A DNA stretch of 64,000 nucleotides, taken from NCBI GenBank assembly GCA_947095535.1, contig OX352772.1:96964934-97028933 (forward strand), given 5' to 3'. A program made the position numbers and the translations under genes. The notes beneath the pieces were generated by a model. It searched no databases. It had not been told where the DNA came from and worked only from the letters and a program-made list of their open reading frames with translations. Positions within the stretch are counted from its first letter, which is position 1; each line of letters opens with the position of its first letter. Positions 52,860 through 63,179 of this stretch are shown piece after piece. The stretch comes from Poecilobothrus nobilitatus (Eukaryota; Arthropoda; Insecta; Diptera; Dolichopodidae).

Positions 52860-55285
52860 AAATTAATACAAGAAGAGAAAATAAGCGTTCTTTTGCTGAA
52901 AAAAACAAATGGCGAACGGTTAGTTACAATTTATTTAAGTGATTTAAAAATTCAAAAATAGTGGTGGGAAGTATAAGAAGAGTTCAAAAATTAAATACAA
53001 TTTCATTACAAAAAAAATTTCAAATTAAATTATTTAATTAAAATTAAAGAAAAAAAAACGATATATTACTAGATTTAAATAGTAGAGAAAAACCCATGAT
53101 TCATTTTTACGTGTAATTCAATGTTTAAATTCAATAATTAAGAAATTATCTTCAGCAAATTTTCGATTTCTTTATAATTTAGTTGAAGTAACCAGTTTTT
53201 AGTAATTTTAAGAAATTTTGATAATGAATTAACGTTCCTAAAAGACTCAGGCAGTTTTTAATAAATTCCTGGTGCTGTTACATTATAAAAGTTGCAAAAC
53301 TGAAATTTATTAGCTCTAGGAATGATAACAAGTCGACTAGAATTACCTCTCAAATTATAGGCAGTTGAATATCTCATATTTAAATTCCCAGATCTAATAA
53401 AAAAAACCTATAATGTTTTATAGATATAAAGACTTCTTAATGGAAGATATAAAGACTTCTTAAATCTAAGCTTGGAGTTAACCGATGTTTTTCTACAAAT
53501 TAACCTAACTGTATGTATTTGGCTTACTAAGAGCGGATTTATTAATGTAAGAACCGCCCCAACATACAATTCCTTATTGAAGTTTAGAGTGAAGAAGTGC
53601 AAAATAAACCATAGATACAATATTGTTTGAACTGTGTAAACTAACATGGTAAAGCTGTCTGATCAGAACATTACTGTAATGTTTTAAATACAGACAGTGA
53701 GTAGACCAATTAAATTTTCAATCAATCATTAAACCTAGATATTTAAAAGAATCAACCCTTTCAATCATGAAGCAATTAGAATCACAAGTTTATAAAATAG
53801 AGGAGCCAGAATTAATATATTTTGGTGAGTGCAATATTATATTATAATCAAAAGCTGGAGGGAAATAAATACTAAAATGCATATATTAACTTTTGTCGCT
53901 AATTATTAATTTCTGTTTGTAAAACCAATTCCCTAAAATTGTCAAATCATAATTGATAAGATCAAACATTTTTTCGAAACCATTTTTACCTTCATAGTTA
54001 TAAGCTGTGTCATCCACAAAGCAGTTGGTTTACCATTGAATGGTTGTTGAAATAAGGAGTTCATGTAAATTAAAAAAAGGATATGACCCAAAACTGAGCC
54101 CTGCCGAATGCCAAAATTTAAAATAGTCATCTCGCTAAAAACTTCATCCACTCTAACTTTTTGTTCCTGATTAAAACAAAATTTATGTAAAGCATCCTCA
54201 GTAGATTTGTCTTGCAAAAATATTGAGAATTTGGGAAAAATCTTAGTTTATTTAAAAAAGATAGGAACGGCTTTTCCATATTTTTTTCAAAGATTTTTGA
54301 TAAGGAAGGAAGAATAGAAATAGGTCTGAAATTATTGGTAACAAAGGAATCTCCCTTCTTAAATAAATAAATCATCACAGCTTTCTTTAAACAACTAGGA
54401 AATATTATATTGGAAACACTATTATTATATGTATAAATATTTAAGAAGATTAACCATATTAAATGAAATATTTTTTAAAATAATATTAGAAATCTCATCT
54501 CATCAGAAGCTACAGATTTAGAGTTGTTTAAATATTTTATTTGATTTAATATATCGGCAGACATAATAAGAGTAAAAATAAAGTTTTTAGATTGGTTAAA
54601 GAGATCAATAACCGATAGGATTGGAACATATTACTAAAATTAAAGCGATCCGAAAATGTATTATTGGTATTTGAGAAAAATTCATTGAATTCATTCAGCG
54701 TTAACACCAGGATTTGACACTAGTTCATTGTTAATTTTTTGCTTAATCACATTATGTATATAGAATTCACTAATTGCCAATTCTTTTTTACCAGCATTAA
54801 CTACAAATTTTACCCTGAAGTAATTGTCTTTACAGTTTTTCAATAAAATCTTGATTCTTTTACATCATTTTTTATAGAGAACTAATAAACGAAAATTATT
54901 TAGATGTTTTGAAATAGATTTTCTTAGTTTATTACGTAATTTTATTTAAATAAGAACCGTTCAACTAAGGTTTGACTTTTTAAAATTTGTTCACAACATT
55001 TGGCTTAGAAAAATTGAATTTATCATTATGTTCTTTTAAAGTACTAATAAATAGAGTAAAACCTATGTTGGAATTATCACAAGAAAAAACATTTAACCAA
55101 TTTTCATAAAGCAATGTAGATCTCAATTTTGTAAAGTCTACAAAAGTATTAGAAAATTCAATAACATAATCAATTTTACTCGTATGAACATTTTCAAAGA
55201 TCATGCCAATCATGCTACGGTCGGACACTTCAGTATTTTCATTTATACCACGTAAAATATGTAAATTATTTGGTGCTGGAAACAA
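52860..55285 (-). pseudogene. CR1-like LINE ORF2 relic
   Basis: Minus strand from 55,285: end of endonuclease/linker (TEVSDRSMIGMIFENVHTSK, SKIDYVIEFSNTFVDFTKL, 55,285-54,980), then VNPWLNGSYLNKI-like and stops, then RT: IYLFKKGDSFVTNNFRPISI, LPSLSKIFEKNMEKP (54,378-54,240), IRQGSVLGHILFLIYMNSL (about 54,120), a FVDDTAYN active-site box (about 54,020-53,995), KYLGLMIDWKFNWSTH (about 53,740-53,690) and YFALLHSKLQ.GIVCWGGSY (about 53,600-53,540). Frameshifts and stops abound; the RT fingers-to-palm part carrying the first catalytic Asp seems to be deleted between the frames at 54,240 and 54,217. The motifs match the LINE tail at 16.6 kb. Confidence 0.75.
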
Positions 55286-55339
55286 ATCTGGAATAAATAA
55301 AATGAAAAAAAAATATATAAAACCAGCAAAAAAGCGAGA

Positions 55340-55480
55340 TTTTTAAACACGTGATTTTGAAAGATCAGATTTTGAGACATAAGATTTTGAAACGAGAGAT
55401 TTAGATACGCCCGATTTATAAAAGCACGAGATTTTTATACACGAGATTTTGATTCGCGAGATTTCGATACACTCCCTTTA
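55340..55480 (+). repeat. ~20-bp degenerate tandem repeat
   Basis: About seven units of the type CACGAGATTTTGATAC, with variants (AAGATTTTGAAACGAGAGAT, GATTCGCGAGATTTCGATAC). Resembles the units of the 11.9-13.3 kb foldback arms in style but not in sequence. Confidence 0.7.
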
Positions 55481-55569
55481 TGCATTACAAATGTATTATA
55501 ATATTTAAATATATGTAGTTGTAATTAAAAAATCAAAAGGTATTCTTTTGAGAGTGTACATATCAAGTA

Positions 55570-55740
55570 TACCTTTTTTCGTTTAGGTAAAAGGATTTTT
55601 CGGTTAAATGCAAGTTTTTCGTTTAATAAAAAGTTTTTGCGTTTAAATGCAAGTTTTTCCTTTAATAAAAAGTTTTTGCGTTTAACAAAAAGTTTTTGTA
55701 TTAAATGTGGATTTTGTATTAAATGTGGGTGAAGTGCAAG
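55570..55740 (+). repeat. ~38-bp tandem repeat
   Basis: Units alternate AAATGCAAGTTTTTC and GTTTAATAAAAAGTTTTTGC; two good copies at 55,615-55,690 with degenerate half-units on both sides. Confidence 0.7.
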
Positions 55741-56029
55741 TATATTTTACATTTTATAAATAAAATAAAAAACTATTTTATTCAAGTTTTTGTTAATTTT
55801 TTATTTAAAGTACTGTAATTATGATGTATTTTTACAAATTTTAATTAAATATTAAATAAAATAAAACATAATCAATAAAATAATATAAGATTATTTAAAA
55901 AGCTTCAAAAGAAAGAAATAGGTTTGATCTTATCAGTAATACACAAGACTCTAAAAGAAGACCGTAAAATAACACTGAAATTAGTGCGATATGAGGTCCA
56001 GAAATCATTTTCAGTTTCAACAATCGCAT

Positions 56030-56268
56030 TATCGCGGTTCAGGCTTCTTGCATTTCTTGAAACTTAATGATGCTAGGCCCAATAGATTTGAGTAGCTATC
56101 ATACAACTCCACAATTTACATAAATATATCTCTGTAGTTAACGTCGGTACTAAAACATCTGAATGTTTTTAAAAGATGATCAAGTTTTATAGAAACAGGA
56201 AATATTACATTCATACGGGTATCCCAGAGTTGACGCAGTCTATCCTACTGCACTCTTACTCGTTCTAT
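56030..56268 (+). repeat. 3' end of interspersed repeat family B
   Basis: Matches 6,640-6,868 closely, from CGGTTCAGGCTTCTTGCATT to ATTCATACGGGTATCCCAGA and the final CTGCACTCTTACTCGTT. Only the last ~240 bp of the family are present. It lies just upstream of the P-element-like transposon. Confidence 0.85.
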
Positions 56269-56568
56269 TCTAAAATAGCTATAGTTAATAAAGTATGTAT
56301 ATTTATATACCAATCCAATATGATTCAAATGTATGAAAATATTTTGAAATGTATGTATATTTGTATATTCATTTATAATGGAATCAATTACAATTTTGTT
56401 CTGTATTTTAACTGAAAATTCCTTGAGAACTAAAATTTTTATTTGTGAAAATTATAATTACCTTAATATTTGTGAAAATTCTGATTAGATTTAATATTTG
56501 TGAAAATTTTAATTATGTATAATATTATTGCATTGTATAAAAAACACAATAAAAGATACTTGACTTGT

Positions 56569-57019
56569 ATGGTGAAGAATTGTGTTTCGAATTTAAATCA
56601 AAACAGAGACAGAAGTTTTTATTTTTTGTTAAATAATGAAGAAAGAAAAAGTGCATGGCTTAGAGCACTAAATGTTAGCCCAACGTTTTTATCTAAGAAA
56701 ATGTATTATAATCAGTTACTTGGGATTAAAACCAAATTTATTTTACATTTATTGTCTTTTTTTGCTAAGGAATTATGTTTGTGATCTCCATTTTCTTCCG
56801 GAAGATCATGGCGCTGTGACACTGAAGAGAACGGCTATTACATTTTTGCATTTAAAAGTTAACGCAATGCATTGCAAACAATCAAACAAGAATTTGCCAG
56901 AAATTTGTGACTTTAATATTAATGAAAATGAAAATATTAATGAAATAGATTTTCAAAACTCTGCACTTTTAAGGCAGAATAATGCACCAACTCAAATGGA
57001 AAACATCAAGAAAATATAA
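56569..57019 (+). pseudogene. THAP DNA-binding domain of the P-like transposase
   Basis: From ATG 56,569: MVKNCVSN, FYFLLNNEERKSAWLRALNV (the x-F-P/L..R..W core of THAP domains, residues ~17-36), then in the next frame YVCDLHFLPEDH, the distal Cys-x2-His-Phe of the C2CH zinc site. A frameshift near 56,760 separates the two halves. After the domain the frame is hydrophilic (DFNINENENINEI) and ends at the LINE insertion. In P elements the THAP domain recognises sites near the transposon ends. Confidence 0.8.
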
Positions 57020-57033
57020 AATTCAAATTCAAA

Positions 57034-59583
57034 AAGTCATGCATTTCTGTTTCTTATTCAGATCACCCAACTCAAGTGAAGAGGAAACTGTTGTGGAAAT
57101 TGAAAATCTCTCAAACCAGATCAATGAAATTTTGGATTCATATCCAGGAACTGAAATTGTTCTGGCGGGTGATTTCAACATTCATAATAGAGACTGGCTT
57201 CACTTTTCTAGTAACACTTCTCTGAGTCAAAACTCAATTGGAAAACATGTTGAACTATTCTCATCTCTTTTCCATCTTTTTCAACTTGTCCAAAATCCCA
57301 CTAGGATCCCGGATCGTGCTGATCAAGAAAGCTACCTCTTGGATCTGTTCTTGACCACACACCCTGAAAAATATGTGGTTTCGGTTCGTTGCCCCCTGGG
57401 TGGCTCCGACCATTGTTTGCTTAAAACAAGTTTCCGGGTGGCCCAATTACCAATCAAAGGACTCCTCCCAGGAAATTAGTATGGCGATACAGCCATGCGA
57501 ACTGGAAGGGTCTTAACAGTTTTTTCAGATCCTTTGATTGGTCATTGTGGTTCCGCGATAGGAATGTCGACTTTGCTGCAAATGCGATTTGTGAAACAAT
57601 TTTACTTGGAATGAGGTTATTTATTTTTCATTCCATGAGAACTATTAAACGGAAATCCAAATCATCGTATTTGCAGTGAAGCCATTTTTAAAAAGGAGGA
57701 GGCTTTTAAACTGTATCAAAGTAATAGGTCGGAGGCTCTCAGGACAAACTATATAGTGGTTCGAAACAGGTGCAAGAGTTATCAACAGGCAAAAATTCTT
57801 ATTCAACCTAAAGTTGAAACGCAAACTTATCCACATGCCTAAGAATAACAAATACTTTTGGTCATTTGCAAAAAGTTTAAAAGGGGACGGTAGACCCTTT
57901 TCCTGCGCTTGTTGATATTAATAACATGATGGTATCAGATTCCAATGAGAAAGCGAACTTGTTTGGCAAGCAGTTCTCTTCTAATTCGACACTGCCTCAG
58001 TCAACTTTAAAGCCACCAACTATTCCTTAAATTGACTACTCCTTCGGTAAAATATACTTTAGCACAATAGCAGTGATGAAAATCTTGAAAAATCTTGATG
58101 CAAAAAAATCAGCCGGTCCAGATGGTATCACTACCATGGTTCTTAAAAATACCTATTCACGCATTTCAAAACCTATACGCAACCTTTTTTATCTTTCCTT
58201 TACTTCGGGTATTCACCCTACCCAATGGAAGGTTGCGCATGTTTTTCCAATTCCAAAAAAAAGTAATAAAAGCGATCGCTCTAACTACCGTCCTATTGCT
58301 ATAACCTAGGTTCTTTCCAAAGTAATGGACAAAATAGTAAAGCAGAAGCTTTTGTAATATCTGGATCGTAGAGGTTTGCTTCATGATCGACAATACGAGT
58401 TCAGAGCCCGTCGTTCAACCGGTGATCTTATGACTTACCTTTGCGAAAAGTTGAATATCAGCCTTCACCATTCTGGTGAATCTGATGTAGTGGCTCTGGA
58501 TATTTCCAAAGTGTTCGACCGCAAAGCGTTAGGACTAGGTAGAGTCTTTCTAAAATGGATTAGAGATTTCCTTTCGAATCGCATGATTCGGATACTTGTC
58601 GATGGTTATTCATCTGACAATTTTATAATTAACGCTAGTGTCCCTCAGGGATCGGTTTTGTCCCCCACTCTCTTCTTAATATTTATCAATGACCTACTTT
58701 CAATTACCTCCAATCTAACCCATAGCTTCGCAGATGACAGCACCCTTGTAGCTTCCTATGAATTTCATAGCCGCTGTGGTATTAATCACCAAATTAATAG
58801 AACAGCAAGAAACTTCACTATCAGTGAGCTAAATAATGATTTAGCGAAAATCCAAAAATGAGGTAAAATCAAAAGAGTTGACAAGCAGAGGTGGCGCTGG
58901 GTTATCTCGACCGAGCTAAGTGCAAAACCGAGCTATTCGCCTTATTGGTGACCCCAGTGTCACCTCAACGCTAACTCCACTTTGCCATCGCCGTACTGTT
59001 GGGTCATTGATCTTCTTTTATAGATACCTTGTAGGAGTGAACACCTGTTCTAAACAAGTAAAACAATTGATGCCTCCACTCAAAGTTTTCCAACGTGAAA
59101 TGAGGAGTGCAAGAGATGCCCACCCATACACTGTCGAACTGGCAAGATGGCGCAATACAGCATTCGGAAATTCCTTTGTTATGCGCACGGACAAATGGTA
59201 GTCATGCCTTTTGTCTCGTTTATGGAACCTTATGCCCGCACATGTGTTCCCAAAAGTTGGTAATTCATTTGTGTACGATATATCGAAATTCAAGAAGAAC
59301 ACTAACATCTTTCTTCAAAATAACTATCCAAATTTTTCCCTTCAGCCTCCATAATCCCATTTTCCTATATTCAAACACCCAAGTAATCCTTCCCGCATCC
59401 TTTTCCCCAAAACCAAGCTGTACATTATATTATTATGTATTAAAGGACCAATCTTATAGTTTGGTTTTAAATCGGGTGGTTTTGGTTGGTTAGAGTCCAG
59501 CACTACTCAGAGGAACCTCGTGTAGTTCCTTTGAGTGACTTTTGATGTTTTCCATCGTCCCTTATAAAAAAAAAAAAAAAAAA
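57034..59583 (+). mobile_element. LINE inserted in the P-like transposon, with 11-bp target duplication
   Basis: 5'-truncated non-LTR element flanked by TCAAATTCAAA on both sides (57,023-57,033 and 59,584-59,594) and ending in a run of A (59,566-59,583). It contains an endonuclease and RT. Its 3' UTR ends in TTTCCATCGTCCCTTATAAA. The short, exact duplication dates the insertion as fairly recent relative to the rest of the window. The clade is not certain; the GVPQGSVLSPTLFL/FADDSTL type is found in CR1-superclade elements. Confidence 0.88.
57040..59200 (+). pseudogene. LINE endonuclease and reverse transcriptase
   Basis: Endonuclease (to 57,479): EIVLAGDFNIHNRDWLHFSS, a QNPTRIPDRADQESYLLDLF stretch and GGSDHCLL with the catalytic SDH. 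Then a broken connecting region (57,480-58,070), RT start KNLDAKKSAGPDGITTMVLK (58,088), VAHVFPIPKKSNKSDRSNYR, VALDISKVFDR (58,488, catalytic Asp), INASVPQGSVLSPTLFLIF and the active-site box SFADDSTL (58,722-58,745). The C-terminus (NRAIRLIGDPSVTSTLTPLC, LARWRNTAFGNSF) follows to 59,200 in a shifted frame. A short deletion after VFDR and stops at 58,306-58,357 break the gene. Several minus-strand frames here are shadows. Confidence 0.85.
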
Positions 59584-60510
59584 TCAAATTCAAACTGAAA
59601 TGCAAAATTTAAATAAAATTCAAACTGAAATGCAAAATTTAAATAAAATCCAAACTGAAATGCAAAATATAAATGAACTTTTGATAATTGCTAAACTATT
59701 GTGTAATTGCATGAAGTTTTATAACAGGAGCAAAACATGTGAAGGGTGTGTAAATAGGCTGAAAACTTTAGAAATATATAGAAAAATGGTACATGATAAA
59801 AATAAGAATAATTTAAAATTGAAAAAAACCATCAAAAGGCTTAAAATTTAAAATCGGTTAGAAGTTAATAAAAAAAAGCAACTAAAAATATTAATTAAAA
59901 AAAATGAATTTAAATAATTGTATTAAGAAATTAAAACATGTTTCTCAAAATAGCAAAATACTTACTAGAATAATATTAAGGAAAAAAAACGATTTAACGA
60001 AAAAGAAAAAAACCTTGCACAAAATATATTTTACAAGTCACCAGCAACTTATAGATTTATAACAAACGCTTTAAAAGTCATTTTACCAAGTAAATCATCA
60101 ATATCATGGACTAAATTAAAATTTATTGAACCAGGATTAAATTCTGAAATTATTAATCATTTAAAAAATAAATTAAAAAGTATGAGTGAAACATCAAAAA
60201 TGATTGTTCTGTTATTTGATGAAATGTCTATTAGAAAAGACCCATACTATAATATAAAAAAAGATTGCATGGATGGTGTGGAAGATTTAGATGGTGATAG
60301 AAAACAAAAATTTGCAGCTGAAGCATATTTCTTCATAATTCGAGGTTTGTATGAAAATTATATGTATGCATTTGCCTACAATTTGTCTAAAAATAATTTA
60401 AAAGGAGAAATATTAAGACCGTTATTACTTAAAAATATTAAAGAATTAACAAAAATGGGTTTCAAAATTGTAGCAACTGTTTGTGATCAATACAGTACCA
60501 ATCGAAATAC
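59584..60510 (+). pseudogene. P-like transposase, middle block
   Basis: Begins with three 30-bp direct repeats (59,590-59,675) encoding the decapeptide MQNLNKIQTE, forming a short coiled coil, then a Cys-containing segment (CNCMKFYNRSKTCEGCVNRL) and a basic helix. After a broken stretch (59,850-60,010) come NIFYKSPATYRFITNALKVI, LPSKSSISWTKLKFIEPG and, in the open frame from 60,182, MIVLLFDEMSIRKDPYYNI (first catalytic Asp of the P-element/THAP9 RNase H fold), KDCMDGVEDLDG, AEAYFFIIRGLYENYMYAFA and MGFKIVATVCDQYSTNRNT. The frame ends where the second LINE begins. This is the Tnp_P_element family pattern. Confidence 0.85.
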
Positions 60511-61690
60511 ATATTTATTTATTTACTTAATTCAAGTATTTACATATTGCATTTAGATAATTATACTTAATCTAAAATTAATATTAAAGTTATACAAAGC
60601 AAAATTTATTTTATAAAAAAAAAAAAATGTATATTTACTTATATTTAATATTTCACAAAATTTTTGCAACAAAAATAGTGAAGAACAATTATGGAATTAT
60701 TTTGAATAGTGATTTTTTGATCACATCTTTACTCATGTTTATATTTATTATAGTTTTGTATTGATTCACATTTATCAACATTCTATTAATCGGCTCATAT
60801 TTGCCGTAATTAGTCCTATGATATCTAATCGAAAATGTGTTTTCGGACCTGAAACGTGTTCGTGTGTTGATTGAGTTAATTAATATGATGTTAATGTAGT
60901 GTGAATCTATATAGTTATGAAATACCTGAGTAATAAAAGCAATACCCATGACTGTTCGTCTGCATTCTAAAGTATTCATGTCAAGTAATTTGAGACGATT
61001 GACATATGGAGGCAATATAAGAGGATCAGCCCAATTTAGGTTTCGTAAGGCGAACCTTAGAAAATTTCTTTGTATTGCTTCTAACAATATGTTGGTGATA
61101 GTGTGGAGACCAGACCTGATTTGCATACTCCAGAATAGGACGAACTAAAGTCGTGTAAAGAGATTTTATAATATATGGGTCATTAAATTCTCTAGACCAT
61201 CTTTTTACAAAACCTAGCATTGCTTTTGCTTTACCAATGATCTTGCTAATATGTGTATTAAAAGTAAGTTTACAATCAAAAGTTACACCAAGATCATTAA
61301 ATTCAGTGACTCTTTTTATTATGTTGTTATTAAAAGTGTAATTATTTGTGATTAAGTTTAGGGAACGCGTAAATGAAATGACGGCACATTTATCAATGTT
61401 TAAAATAAGATTGTTACATTTACACCAGATCATAAAGTTATTAAGATCTTTTTGGAAAGAGTCTGCATCATTCATTGAGTACAGTTCTTTAAAGATTTTC
61501 ATGTAGTCCGCGTAAATTTTCATGGAACTGTTCTGAATAATCTTAGTAACATCATTTATTGAGATAATAAACAACAATGGTCCAAGATGACTTGGAAAGT
61601 CTTCCAAATGGTTAAAATTAGATTCATCAATATCGAAAGAAGAAGTAGAATAACTACCAGCGAAAAATCTTTAAAATAATTAGATATAAC
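60511..61690 (-). mobile_element. LINE fragment inserted in the P-like transposase (minus strand)
   Basis: A 5'-truncated non-LTR element reading on the minus strand; its 3' tail appears as ATTTATTTATTTACTTA (the complement of AAAT units) at 60,511-60,530, where the transposase frame stops. It contains the second half of RT. The transposase sequence resumes about 40-60 bp right of 61,690. No exact target duplication seen. Confidence 0.7.
60689..61607 (-). pseudogene. LINE reverse transcriptase C-terminal half
   Basis: Frames 61,607-61,026 and 61,126-60,689 overlap and belong to one protein. SHLGPLLFIISINDVTKII, then KIYADYMKIF in the place of the active-site Y/FADD box (here YADY, so the second catalytic Asp is lost), NNLILNIDKCAVISFTRSL, FNDLGVTFDCKLTFNTHISK, YTTLVRPILEYANQVWSPHY, and after the frameshift NFLRFALRNL, LPPYVNRLKLLDMNTLECRR and TVMGIAFITQVFHNYIDS. 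This tail is typical of CR1/RTE-type LINEs. Inactive because of the active-site change and frameshift. Confidence 0.8.
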
Positions 61691-61729
61691 AATTGAGTCG
61701 TTAGAAATCTGATCTTTGTAAGACATATA

Positions 61730-62324
61730 ATTTATGAGTTACTTGATGTAAATAAGAAAGATACATTTTTTTATGATTTGAGTGGATATAAAATGTATGC
61801 TTTATTTGATATGCCGCACCTTGTAAAATCTATAAGAAATTATTTTATAAAAACTGATTTTGAAAATTGGAATAATGAAATTATTAGCTGTGATATTATC
61901 AAGAAAATTGTTGCTCAAGATGAAAAATGTGCATATTAATCCTAATACGTTTCAAAAAATTTCAGTTAAATTAGAATTTCAATTATTTAGCCATAGTACA
62001 TATGCAGCTATAAAAGCAACAGATAACACTTATCCAAATTTTTTTCATTTAATGAGTAATAAAGTAAATCCAACTGCTCACTTTGTTTTAAAACTTAATT
62101 ATTTATTAAAACTTTGTTTTAAAACTTAATTATTATTTAATTGATTCTTTAAATTCTTCAAATTTTAATACTAAAAATACATACAAACAACCATTAAAAA
62201 TTCTCCTTTTTTATTTTTAGAGGATATTTTAAACTATCTTAAAACATTAAAAACTAATAGCTCTAAAAAAATGTTTCGCATTGATGGATTAGTTCAAACT
62301 ATCACAGCTGTAATTTCACTAAAT
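61730..62324 (+). pseudogene. P-like transposase, C-terminal block
   Basis: YELLDVNKKDTFFYDLSGYK and MYALFDMPHLVKSIRNYFIK (61,740-61,860) are the FD.PHL.K..RN hallmark of P-element/THAP9 transposases. DFENWNNEIISCDIIKKIVA follows; after a frameshift QKISVKLEFQLFSHSTYAAI, ATDNTYPNFFHLMSNKVNPT (to 62,129), then LIDSLNSSNFNTKNTYKQPL and FRIDGLVQTITAVISLN to the stop at 62,324. Frame changes at about 61,925 and 62,125, the second linked with a short duplication of TTTTAAAACTTAATTATTTA (62,088 and 62,117). Confidence 0.85.
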
Positions 62325-63170
62325 TAAAGTTTTATCAATTATTTATCATAAATAAGTAAATATCCGGTAGCCCAGTCAGCTAATGATATAGAATTAATTG
62401 TATTTTTTTTACAAAATGTAATTAATAAATATAATAATAATATTATCATCAATATAAATACCATAAATTAAAATAAATTGTTTTTAAGTATTTTCATGGC
62501 CGTCCGTAGGGGGAAGCAACGTCATAACTAGCTATGATTATTATATTAAAATTATTATTGATAAATTGTAAAAAACTTTTAATTATTATTATTATATATT
62601 GTATGATTTTACAAATTTTAAATAAATCATTTTACTTTCAGAAATATTTTATAGTACATCGTCTAATAAATAATAATAAATAATTTTTTTACTTTAATTT
62701 CATCTATAAAATGGCAATTTTATGTGAATGGGATTGAAATCACATAGTTATTGAAATATCACATCTTTGCTTACTTGGACAAAATATTGTTTTAGTTTTT
62801 GAAATAAATGGAATAAAATAATATTCAAATTAAATAATTAGGTTTTTGTTTACCATTTTTTATTAAAATTAGGAAGAAAGCATTAGAAGAGAGCATGTGT
62901 TTTTTTCTTCATTTTAAAATCAACAATTTATTTAAGTAAAGAAATATAAATTATATAGGTGCATTATATATAATATATACCTATATAATACATTGAGCGC
63001 TATGAATTTATTTTGTAAACTTAAATACCAAATAAAATTATTATAATATTATATGATTATATATAAGTTAAATTCCTAATAAAAACTTGTTAAACGATAT
63101 TATGATTACAACACTTTAAATAAAAACTCAATATTTTATATTTGAATAAAATCATTTTTAGCACATTTCC
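62325..63170. other. AT-rich DNA, probably the 3' flank of the P-like element
   Basis: No open frames. A G+C-rich word CATGGCCGTCCGTAGGGGGA at 62,495-62,514 stands out from the AT-rich surroundings. No terminal inverted repeat could be matched to the 56.3-56.5 kb region. Confidence 0.4.
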
Positions 63171-63179
63171 AAAAAAATT

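Larger units (their letters stand above)
56569..62324 (+). mobile_element. P-element-like transposon split by two LINEs
   Basis: Three coding blocks belong together: a THAP domain (56,569-57,019), a middle block with coiled coil and the P-type transposase domain start (59,584-60,510), and the rest of the transposase (about 61,730-62,324). LINEs sit between the blocks. I could not identify the 31-bp-type terminal inverted repeats of P elements; the stated limits are those of the coding parts. Each block carries frame damage. Confidence 0.85.
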
